Assembly: GCA_022560025.1 (NCBI GenBank)
Contig: JAFISE010000013.1
Coordinates: forward strand, 1 to 64,000
Source: Stagonosporopsis chrysanthemi
Lineage: Eukaryota > Ascomycota > Dothideomycetes > Pleosporales > Didymellaceae
Reading direction: 5' to 3'
DNA: 64,000 nucleotides
The translations under genes and the position numbers were made by a program. This document shows positions 42,555 through 52,691 of the stretch, piece by piece. Position 1 is the first letter of the stretch. Each line of letters begins with the position of its first letter. A model generated the notes under the pieces. The model was not told where the DNA came from. It saw only the letters and a program-made list of their open reading frames with translations, and did not search any database.

Positions 42555-44752
42555 CTACTGCAAAAAGTCCTTGCGCACGTTGATAAAAGCCCCCGGCCCC
42601 CCTCCGTCAGCAAGTTCCGAGACGAGAGCTTCGGTCTGTTGGACAAGGCGCTCGATAGCTGCAGAGCTGGACTTGCCGAGGCTTACTGTTACGGTTGTCA
42701 GCACACGTTCAAGAGCAGGCAGGGCTTGTGAAGGGGATGAAAAGACATACCTAGTATAGCGCTGTTTAGCTCCTCAGCCACCGGCACGCGGCCATCGATG
42801 TCCAATAATGGCGCTAGACTGCTCTCCTTGGCGTTCTCGTAGGCGATCAGAGCGAAGGTGTCGTTCAGCGCTTGCTTGACCTCTTTCCGGAGATCGTTTG
42901 CAAACTCTGCGCGAAGTTCCTGGCCGTAGGCAATTGTGTTGGCGGTGAGCTGTTCTAGCTTAGTCTGTTTGTCCTCCAGATCATCATCGATATCGACATC
43001 GCCCAGACTAGGCGTAGGGTTGTTGACGCCGAATTGTTCGTCGAGCTCCATTTGGAAGTCGTACTCGTCCGTTGCAGCAGAGTTGCGTTTGTTAGGAAGA
43101 GGCGCAGCGGAGCGCTTGGACGTATGTGAGGTTTGGCATTGTGTGTTGAGCTCGTTGCAGTCTCTGATCATCTCGATGAACTTCCGACAGCGCAGTTTGA
43201 AGTAGATGTTCTCGTTGTTCTGGAGTACTGACGGATAGTATGCCTGGGTATGCTTGAGCGCTTTGTCAATATCGCCTTCGAGGATGGCTGCACGGATTTC
43301 TAATGCTGATCAGCGTACGAACGGCTTCGACATGCGTTTTCAGTCTTACTCTGTCGATTCAGGGCATCCATATCCTCGACTGCCTCTTGATACGGTATTG
43401 TCGCGTCATCGTCATTCGCAAGCGCTCGCGCTTCGTCAATGACCTCTGTAGCAAACGCTTGCGCAGTTTCAACGTAGCCATCGTGCGCCAGATACTGGCT
43501 GATCAATCGGTGGATGAACTGTGTCTCGTCTGGAGCCGACGCCGCGCTGGCGGCGAACTTGGTCTGGTTAACCTCCTCTTGTATGGTAGCTTTTTCATCC
43601 TGCACCATCTTGTCGATGTCAAACGCAAAGGGCTCTTGGCCGAAGTTGGCTCTGAGAGTTTCCCCAGGCTTTTTCATGCCGACCGTAGGATAGTAGGGCA
43701 TGTTGGGTTTCAGGTCTCGGAAAGCGGTGCCTACAATGGTCAGTGTAATGCGACTCTCATGGGATCGTGACTGCCCGTACCTAGCAATTGGCCGTTCTTG
43801 GTGAAGAACGCTGTGTTGGTGCGAAAGTTAATCCCACATCCAACCACATCAAGCGTACCGAATTTGGGGCCATAGTTCTTCCCTGATGTGGTGTTGTTGA
43901 AGATCTGGCCGTCGTCGCCGTGATACGCAAATGAATCCGGCTCCCACCCTGGTATCCTACTCAGAGCGACCTTAGGTCCTGAGAACCCAACACCAATCAT
44001 CCTCCTGCTAAGCGTCAGTAGATGCTCTTCTGATGTTTAGTTCTGACATACCCATCTTTCCCTTTCGAAACAACCGTCACCTCGAAGTAATAGATGCCAC
44101 ACTGCCGCGGCATAGGACAGTCGGTGCGCACTGATGCCGCCTCGTCATGTGTCTTCTGAGAGCCTGAGAACTTGGCCTGCCTGCCCCCATCTTCAATATC
44201 AAGCTGCGCAAACTTGTCGTTCTCATTCCACTTTGTCGGCCATGGCGATACCGGCTCATCGACGAAGACGGGTGCTCGTTCGACGACCTCGTGCGTCAAG
44301 CCGCGGTGTGAAGCAGCCATCTTGTGGAGGTTGGCGCTGCTCGAGCTGGTTGACAGCGATCCTGCATTCGATGAATGTGTGGGCCTGTAGTCGCGCTGCG
44401 CCGCAACCTTCGCCTTGTGTTCCTCGTGCAGCTTCTCGGCGTGCTTCGAACCGCGTAGATATGACGGTACGAAGAACGGCGGTATGTCCTGCGCGCCTCC
44501 TCCTAACCCTTGCCAATGCCCGGTCTGGCTCGAATACGAGGGCAGGGTCCCGCCCCTTCCCCAGCTTGCAGACATGCCGTTGTGGTGGCCTTCGGCGTCG
44601 ATAGAGCGCGAGTGGCGGTGCTGGCCTATGGCGTGAGGTGTCGTGCTGCTGTTGATGAGGTGTGAGAACGCTCCCGAGCGGCTAGGAGCGGTATTTGCGG
44701 GGCTGCTGCCTGTATTGCCAGCCAGGGCTGCTGCGTAGCTGCTCCTCCGCAT
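42555..44752 (-). CDS. VID30: GID/CTLH E3 ligase scaffold subunit (Vid30/Gid1, RanBP9 orthologue)
   Basis: In yeast this protein is the scaffold of the GID ubiquitin ligase that destroys gluconeogenic enzymes when glucose returns. Five exons (44752-44052, 44004-43781, 43730-43350, 43299-42751, 42685-42555) join in frame to 661 aa. The first 150 residues are disordered. The SPRY domain, about 185-350, has YYFEVTVVSKGKDG, IGVGFSG, DGQIFNNTTSGKNYGPKFG and NTAFFTKNGQLLG. LisH follows (TQFIHRLISQYLAHDGYVETAQAFA), then CTLH (AAILEGDIDKALKHTQAYYP), then the CRA region (YFKLRCRKFIEMIR... AYENAKESSLAPLL). All parts of the family are present and complete. The acceptor before exon 2 is a triple tandem (TAG-CAG-GAG, after 44008, 44005 or 44002), all in frame, so one or two residues may vary. 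Confidence 0.93.
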
Positions 44753-45519
44753 CGTACCGCGGCGATGTCGTCAGGGCCCGAGCGAGACGAGCAACCAGCT
44801 GCGATTAGGTCTGAATGATCGCAGTGGCAGCTATAGCCGAAGACGTGGGCGAAGAGCCGTTATGTGAGTGCAGGTACGATCGCTGGAGCTCTCAGAAAAT
44901 CGGAGCGTGGTGTGGTGCGCGTGGGGACGCAAGTGGTGGGGAGTGCGGAGAGTGGTGTCGTGGACGAGGTGCCGCGTATGGGACGTTACGGAAGTAGAGC
45001 CAGACGTGGGATGGCCGAATTACCGGCAATGCGTGATCACAAACGCATACATGCTCTGTACGGGAACCAACGGAGTGGCGAGCCTGGAAGTTGTTCGTTT
45101 GAAGTTTGACAGTCTCGCGGAGAGGAGGTTGAGGGTACGCTCGACAGGGTGGATAGCTATCGCGGGGAAGACTTATGGGTCGATAGCGCACCCATGCACC
45201 CAAAGTCAGAAGCAGTACTTCAGTATTATGATAAGCTGGCCGTTACGGCAGTGGAATTGTGCGTCATCTCGACATTACTATACAATTCCATGAATCCTCC
45301 CAATAATTGCACTACGAATGCATGCTATCCACCTGACGCCAGACCCGCGGTCGAGCACGTCAAGCGCTGCACGAGCAAGCCGTCTTTCCTAAAGCCATAT
45401 CCAAACGCCGTTTAGAAACCCTTTTGGTATACCCGCAATGCACACGTTGAACGCCAGACATGCTAATAAAGATGCAAAATGGTACAAGGATCAGAAGAAA
45501 ACTGAGCATAGGCTGGACG
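44753..45519. other. Intergenic between IES4-type and GID1-type genes
   Basis: Both genes are on the minus strand. The 767 bp include the GID1-like promoter and the 3' flank of the IES4-like gene. Open frames near 44864-45293 on the plus strand look random. Confidence 0.55.
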
Positions 45520-46327
45520 CTAGACAGCAGGCATGGGGGCCGGCGAGCTGTTGAGGCCCTCCATGAGCGGTGGCAGCGGTGTTGAGGCGTCTCCGTTGAG
45601 ACCGCTCTTCTCGCTGACGGCACTGCTCTCGTCTTTGACCTTGGTGTCGCTGGAGCCAGTCGAGTCGCTCTTGACGTCCTCTGCGAAGGCCGAGTTGCGG
45701 TTGGGTGCCTTCCATGAGGAAACGTCCCAGACAACACCAGTGAAGCTGCGGAGCTTGAAGCCCTTCTTCTCCCACTTGCGGACCTTGAACTTGCCAGTCC
45801 GGTCAAGGGCGCGCAGGCCGGCGTTGATAGCGCCCTGGTTTGCCTTGGGGCCCAGCTTCGACAGTGGGGTCGGCCCAGCGAATGGTGTTTTGTTGTTGGG
45901 GTCATTGACAATATCAGCCCTGATGGTAGTTAGTACGAGAGGTCGTGATGCATAAGGTGGTGATGGGTGCGACGTACAGCTTACGCTTCTTTGGACCGGG
46001 CTTGCCACGAGCCTTTAGGGCACTGGCACCGTCGACAGCAGAGGCGCTGCGCTTTGTGCCTGCTTTCGGTGCCGGCGCCTTGCGCTTGCTTCCTGAGGCT
46101 AGTGGTGCGAGCGACGACGGCGTGTCTGCGCCGTTCATGGCGGCGGGCGTGCCGGCAGGGGTGTCGACGGCAGAGTCGGCCGGCTGGGGCGCAGGCGAGG
46201 CTTCTGGGGTGGACGCTGGCTTGGATGCCGGCGATGGCGGTGCGGCGGCCTGGTGAGGGAACTGCGCGAGGGCCTTGGGCGACAGCTTGAGGACGACAGT
46301 CAGGGTCTTGGGCGGCTTGGTGGACAT
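45520..46327 (-). CDS. IES4: INO80 chromatin-remodelling complex subunit, Ies4 type
   Basis: Two exons, 46327-45978 and 45919-45520, join at GTACGT/ATCAG within a Leu codon and give 249 aa. The start MSTKPPKTLTVVLKLSPKALAQFP is the conserved N-terminal block of fungal Ies4 proteins. A Pro/Ala-rich linker and a strongly basic nuclear-type stretch (KARGKPGPKKRKL) follow. The C-terminal block, KLGPKANQGAINAGLRALDRTGKFKVRKWEKKGFKLRSFTGVVWDVSSW, is the second conserved part of the family. In yeast, Ies4 binds the Ino80 ATPase N-terminus and is a target of Mec1/Tel1 checkpoint kinases; SS and TGSS sites are present near the C-terminus here. Family assignment rests on the two blocks; another basic nuclear DUF1711-like protein would be the alternative. 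Confidence 0.72.
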
Positions 46328-48369
46328 TTTCGCAGACAGGGTGGTCGGCGACGTGGTGCCGCGATGGCGTGGTGATGGGTGCAGACAGTGGTGATGGGGA
46401 GAGGGTTGGTGGTGGGCGCGGGCGAGGGCTTGCGGGCGTGGCCAGTCTTGTAGTCAGCGTGGTCTGGGTTGGTACGCTTGCAGCTCAAGCGGAGGGCGGG
46501 CGTGTGTGAGTGCGCAGCGGTGTCCTCAGGGCGAATGCCTATCGTCGCGCAGGCGATGCAGGGCGACGGCGATGGGAGTGCAGGCGACGGGGATGGGCAG
46601 CAAAGGGAAGAGGGCCGCCGGAGCAGCGCGGCGGCCCCTTGGAGCTGGTGTGCATTCAAAGCGCGGCATGGTCGCTAAGTCGCCCCAAACAGATTTCGTC
46701 GAGTATGACCCAGCCCGGGGCACATCGCACTCGAAGGTGAGGAGAGCGAAATCTGGGCCTAACCGCATGGGGACGCGCCGCCTCACGTCTCAGCAGCGTC
46801 TCGCGGCGGCGCGCAGCATCTTCGCTTTTTAATTCTGGACGGTGCAGCGTCTCTTTGCGCTGTGCGTCTGCGGCCTGTTTGGCGTTCTGCTGGTCGAGAG
46901 GCCCGTGTCAGTCTCGTGGGTTTCCTAGCCGCTTGCTGGTCTCGCGTGCACGCATTCCTTCTTTATCGGGGGGCTTCAATCTCCTCAGCTAGAGGTTGCG
47001 CCGCCGACTGCGAGAACACCAAACTGCGCCGGCACGCAGCCCTGCAGCTCGCACCCGCCCTGCACCCTCGCCCTGCGCTCTGTCCGATTTGGATTGCATG
47101 CGTCTGGTTGTTGATGTTCTCTGCTGGCGCCTGACGCCGAGAACACGCCCAAAGCCGGCCATGCTGTCCGCTGAAGAGGCTGTAGACAAATGGCCTTCCA
47201 AGCCGTCCAGCTCGGCCGTTCCTGCCCTGCCCTGCCTGCCCCTCTCCGCCTCCTTCCACGCTCGACGAACCTGTCGTTAGTGGCACCATGACACGAAAAG
47301 CTGGATGTGTTCGCGCTGCCTCTTGGCCGCCCGAATCTCGGAAGCCGTCATCTGGATTCTGGACTGTTGTTGGCCTCAGCAGCCCACCAATCTGACCGCG
47401 TCATCTGCACGCACCGCTTCCCTGTCACCGCACCGCACCCGTGTCGCTCGTGAAAACTCGGAGCAGCCAGCACAACACCTGACCCCAGTATGGCGGCACG
47501 CTTCATGTTGTGCCACCAGCCCGTCTGCAGGTACACGTCGCCCGCACAGTGTGTCGTGGTCAAGCAACGCAGATACCTCAACACCGTTGCAGCGGACAGA
47601 ACAGCCCCTCGACGGGAAGCGTAGTACTGCTGGTGAGACTGACTGAAGCCCGCATCAACCTCATTAACGGAGGTTCTACCCTGCACCCTATTGAGGATGG
47701 CATTATTTGCCGTTCACTCCAACTACAGCTTCTTAGGAGCTGACGACGGTTTGAGAGAGCATAAAAGCAGGCAAGCGAAGAGTGTAGAGGCCAGCTCATT
47801 ACAGGACGGCGGAGTGCAAGTTAAACATGCTAGAAGAGACAGCTGTGGCGAGGTGAAGAAAAAGAATCATCGTGCTCGAGATGCCTTCTAGGAATACTTC
47901 CCTTGCAAGTGAGATGCCACGCGAGAAAGCCGAGTAGAAAACTCAATGAAGCACAAAAAACTGCATATGCACGAGAATAAAAGTCACATAGCTAAGAAGT
48001 CAGGTAGGCAGGCCTGTCTGATTAACAAGTGCTGAAAACCCGGGTACGAATGCTCTAGCAGCAAGACTCAAGTAATGCACAAACTCGTGTAAGCACAGGA
48101 AAGCCAGCTTACTTGGAAAGTAAACCCAGGCAACAGCCAGAAAGTGCTGTTTACCCAGAAACCCAGAAGCTCAGAGCTACGGCCACAAGGTGGGAAGGCA
48201 CAGCAACCCCAGGACCTGGAAAGGCCAACACCACAGCATGATTTGATAGTTGGCTACAGACACGTCGTACAGGAGGACGTCTGAAATTCTAATCTGCTAG
48301 TCTGCTCAAACCTAAACGTTCCTCACCCCTTGAAGGATGTCTGCCGCACAACCGCGTCGCGCTCACTTT
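46328..48369. other. Intergenic region (2.0 kb)
   Basis: Both flanking genes are on the minus strand. The part up to about 47,650 is GC-rich and keeps many overlapping frames open on both strands, all Ala/Arg/Ser-rich and without conserved motifs. From 47,750 to 48,330 it turns A-rich. I see no gene; it should contain the IES4-like promoter and the alpha-glucosidase 3' UTR. Confidence 0.5.
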
Positions 48370-51300
48370 CTACGCCCAACTCAGCGTCCAGCTACCCTGC
48401 CACGCCCCACCGCTGGTCAGGTCGTTCAGTCCGGACAGCTTCAACGTGCTTGCCGTCGCGTTGTACGCGACCTTTGCAGAATCCACAACGAGGTCGTTGA
48501 GCTTGACCTGGACCGGGGTGCTGTGGACGCCGAGAATCGTCACGTTGCCCAGGACATTGGTGTCCTTGAAGTCGCCCTTGACGTCGGCCTTGAGCTGGCC
48601 CGGCTGCGCGGCGAACGAGATGTCGAGCGTGCTCTCCTGCTCGATGGACTCGCCGTCGTCGACGTAGAGGGAGCCGTATGCGTGGCCGTCGTTGGACAGC
48701 GCGACGATGAGGCCCCACGGGTTTTTGCGCGATTCGGCAGTGGTGTAGCCCGGCTCTTGCGTGGGGAGCACGGCGCCGCCGCGGATGTACACGGGGATGT
48801 GGCCCAGCGGGGCGTGGATGGTGGTGTTGACGCCCGCCTCGGCGGGGACCTTCACGCCCGTGTACCAGTCGTACCACGACTCGCCATCGACGATACCTGG
48901 GAAGACGCCGCGGACGGTATCGACCTGGGGTTCGAGCACTGGCGTGACGAGAATGTTGGGGCCGAGCAGGAACTGGTTGTCGACTCCGGCAAGCTGGGGC
49001 TCGTTAGGGAACTGCAGATGTAGTTAGCACGAGTGCCTCGAGGAGGATGTAGATAGATGCGTACCTCCCACGCCAGAGCGCGCATGACGGTGGAGCCAGT
49101 GGTCGAGGCCTGGTGGAAGAGGGTATACATGTATGGCAGGAGGGAGTAACGGATGTGCATCGCAGTGCGCGAAGCAGAAGCCACACTCTCCCAGCGGTAG
49201 GGCTCCTGAGACAGAGCAGACAGGGTGTTGTGGTTGCGGTAGAAGGGGAAGAACGCAGAGAGTTGCATCCATCGGGCGCAAAGCTCCGAGTCAGTGTTGC
49301 CGTTGAAACCACTTTGTAGCCATGTTAGTAAGGTTCCATGCATTGCGTTACCTCGACTTACCAAGTGTCAACACCAAACATGGGGATACCAAAGAGCGAA
49401 AACGAAAGCGCTTGTGGGATCGAGAAGTACATGTAGAACCACTTCGACCCGTTGTCACCACCCCAATGGCCGGCCCACTTGCCACTGCCAGCGAAGGTAG
49501 AGCGGCCGATGATGAAGGGTCGCTTGCCAGGGAAGACCTGGAGGAGACCCTGGTACGTGGCGTTGATAATTTGGTGTCCCCAAACGTTGTGTACGTCATA
49601 TTCTGCAACGCCGTTCTGATGAGTTGCATTCGGGCTCACAGCGTGAACCGCAAGATCGCCCTGAACGTGGTCGATGACATACGGTGGATGGTTGATGTTC
49701 CTGACACCTGGCGTGGGTACGGTGCGGAGGTACTCAGCGGAAACGGAGCTAGCAGCAGTGGCAGAGGCGGCAGCAACTTGGGCCGACGAAGCAGCAGATG
49801 CAGACGCAGCTTCAGTTGCGTTGGTGACGTTGAAGCCTTCAGGGAAGTCGTAGATGATGTTGCCGTACTCGCCTGGCAGCGAGAAAGGAGGGTGGACTGG
49901 GTTGAGGGTGACATTGCCAGTACCGCAGGAGCCAACGCAGAATGACGAGACTTCAGTCATATCCACCCAGAACCCGCTGAAGTTTGCTCCGGAAGCATGC
50001 CACTTGACCATCTCATTGACCCACCAATCGACGCCATTCTTGGACAACCAGTCAGGGAAAACGGTGTATCCAGGCCACACAGCGCCGATGTACTGGCTGC
50101 CATCAGGGTTCCTGAGGAAAACGTCCGAGTCATTACCACGCTGGTAGGGTTCATAGGCATCACTGGCGTTAGACGGGTTGGGGATGTAGATAGCAGCATC
50201 GACGATGGGAACGAAGTGCTGGTTGTTGCCGTGCAGCCAACTGAAGAATTCCTTTGCGCCGGCAGGAGAGAACGTGACAGGGTCAAAAGTGAAGTCGCGG
50301 TACTGGTCCATGTAATCAATGTCCAGCCATATAGTCTCCATAGGAATGCTGAAGTTGCGCAGAGTCTCGACAACCTCCCGGGTCTCGGTCCAGTTGCGGT
50401 AACCCCAGCGACACTGATGGTAGCCAAAAGTCCAGTATTGTTGCATAGCAGGCAGACCAATAGCAGAAGTCTGGTACTGCTTGCTGACCTCAGACTGCGT
50501 AGGTCCGTCGAAGAAGAACAGATCAATGCTGCCTCCGAGACTCCTCCAGGTCAGGTTGGCAGGCTTGAGGACGACCTCCATACCGTGCAGGTTACGCAGA
50601 TAGACTCCATGGGAGTACGACTCGAAACCCGAGCCTTTGCCGTTGGTGTTGTATTCCTGTCCCTGAAGCTCAGATTGCTTGAGTGGCTTCTTTGTGCCAT
50701 TACCACCGGCTGGGAAATAGCGGGTTTCCAGATAGAACGGGTGGCTCCCGTAGATGTTACGGTCAATTGGATCACCTACGTCAGCAGCATAGATGGTCGC
50801 AGTGTAGTCGTTGTTGAGGCGAAGGCCGTGGATGTGTTCACCTAGACCGTAAAGATTGTAGTCCTCGGGCAGATTGCTCACAAACTCAATGAACTGGTTT
50901 TCGTAAACAAGGTGAGATCCCTTGGTAGTAAAGATGACGTCGCCGGTAGACTGACGGGTGACTGTGAACCAGAAAGATGGATCGTCACCCCAGGCAAAGG
51001 CGAGATCGAGATCGTCGTGTGACTCTTCAGCCTGAGGTCTCGGGATGAGGCTCTCAGGTACAATGTAGTGTGACGAATTCAAAGCATCCTGATGTTGTCA
51101 GTCTACATGTATGTTGGACTCTCTGCATCAAACGTACGAGGTATTTCGGGCTAATGTTGATTGCCAGTCGGTCCTTTGACTGGTACTCAACCTTCAAGTT
51201 GAGCACATCGACATCGCTTCCGTAGACATTGCAGGGAGCGCCCGCCAACGTCAATACAGCGCTGATGCCAGCATCTGTCTCTTCCAACTGCGAAGCCTTG

Positions 51301-51545
51301 TAGCCTGGGCAGACATCCTGAGCATTGATGGCCTGAGGATCATGGATATTGGAGATGAGGTCAGCTCCTTGATCCGCAGATGCAGGGATTGTGAACACAG
51401 GCCGGAAAGCAGTGGGGGTACCAGCAAGTGTCGTGCTCCAGGAAGTAGCAGAAGCAGGCGTGGCAGTCTGGTCCTGAGCAACAACCGTCAACGCCACAAG
51501 GGACGTCACCAGAGCTGAAGCTTGGAGAAAGCTTGAGGGAGCCAT
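48370..51545 (-). CDS. Secreted alpha-glucosidase, glycoside hydrolase family 31
   Basis: This enzyme releases glucose from the non-reducing ends of maltose and starch oligosaccharides outside the cell. Four exons (51545-51138, 51088-49362, 49311-49065, 49011-48370) give 1007 aa. A signal peptide opens the protein (MAPSSFLQASALVTSLVALTVVAQ). The N-terminal beta domain has LYGLGEHIHGLRLNNDY. The catalytic barrel shows QQYWTFGYHQCRWGY, WLDIDYMDQYRDFTFD, the nucleophile Asp512 in FSGFWVDMTEVSSF, and the acid/base Asp681 in GHWGGDNGSKW. It also has DSELCARWMQLSAFFPFYRNHN and the C-terminal GAVLPTQEPGYTTAESR and YVDDGES. Many N-x-S/T sites suggest heavy glycosylation. An Ala/Ser-rich insert (AASASAASSAQVAAASAT) sits just after the nucleophile region, as in related fungal enzymes. 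The same frame continues 60 codons upstream to another ATG at 51725, which would add a membrane-anchor-like helix. Confidence 0.93.
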
Positions 51546-52691
51546 GTCTGCGTCTTGGTGAAGCTCAACCAGAGGCGGTGGCTTCGTCAAGGTGCGACTG
51601 AGGTAGTAAATCGAGAACACGCTCAAGCCCGTGGCTACAACTGCCCTCTTCCACGACAGCGCGGGACGACGCAAGTTATACCTCTGTCCCATCTCAGCGG
51701 GTACACGCTCTTTGTTGGCCATCATTATTGTACGATTCCCCGCAGTTCCCCAGCGGCAGTGTGATGACGATTCTCAAGGGCACTGGGGTCCAAGTGTCTG
51801 CGGGAGCGTGTTTAGTCCACATGATCGATCATCCAAGCATCATGTTCGCACCGACAACCGGCCAATCGGCAGCCAGAGTGTCGCCGGAGAGACGACCTTC
51901 CTTCGGCGCTAGCTCAGTCGAGTATATGCGGGTTGGCAGCTTGACCACACAAGACTCGTACCACGAGAGCTGGCTCTCGACGATGTTGCTGTTGCATCTC
52001 AACGTTTTGAGCCGCAAGTGAATGGAGTGGGGTAAATCAGTCGATCCTCATACTTCCCCGCTTACCAACAAGCTTTTGCACTCCGCCTTGCTTCCGAGAT
52101 GGCTGCGTATTCCCGTCGGCCAGGCGCAAGCTACAAGCGCAGCGATCACCCGCCTCTCTACTCGTACAGAAGAGTCAGTCCATCACTAGCCTTCAAAGTC
52201 TGCGCGACTTTACTTCGAGCCTCCTTCGAACTTGGATGGTGACCAGAATTCAGATCTTCCAAGTTTGGCCACATGTAGTTTGTCACGCTTGTCTGACAAC
52301 CAGAAAGATTCTGACAATCGTATATTTTCACGTCTTCTAGTCAGTCTCCTCAATAATAATAGTACATTCACAAGAGGCATGAGGCTCAAGCTTAATTCTC
52401 CACCACCATCATCAACCCGCCGATCCCCAGCATCTCCGGGAACGGCGGAACAAGCTTCGCAGCCACCAACCACCCGCATTCTCCACACCTGCACCACTAT
52501 CCCACACGCATACACGGCGCGGCTCCACACAGTTTAAAATCTCGCAAAAGAAACAAACAACGATTGGCTTCAAGTCGGAACGCCTGGTATCTGATCAAAC
52601 GAAGGTAAGCGCGTTCAACGACAGCGCTGTAGTACAACAAAAAAAAGGGAAAAAAGGAGTATGGCCGAATATGACACTCCACTCTGGGAGA
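51546..52691. other. Intergenic between the membrane-protein and alpha-glucosidase genes
   Basis: This is 1.15 kb of alpha-glucosidase promoter side and 3' flank of the next gene. The first 180 bp (51546-51725) are an open extension of the alpha-glucosidase frame. Elsewhere frames are short and unconvincing. Confidence 0.55.

Noticed and set aside
46300..47300. Cluster of Ala/Arg-rich frames on both strands
   Set aside because: All six frames are open for long stretches in GC-rich DNA and none shows conserved-looking protein sequence.
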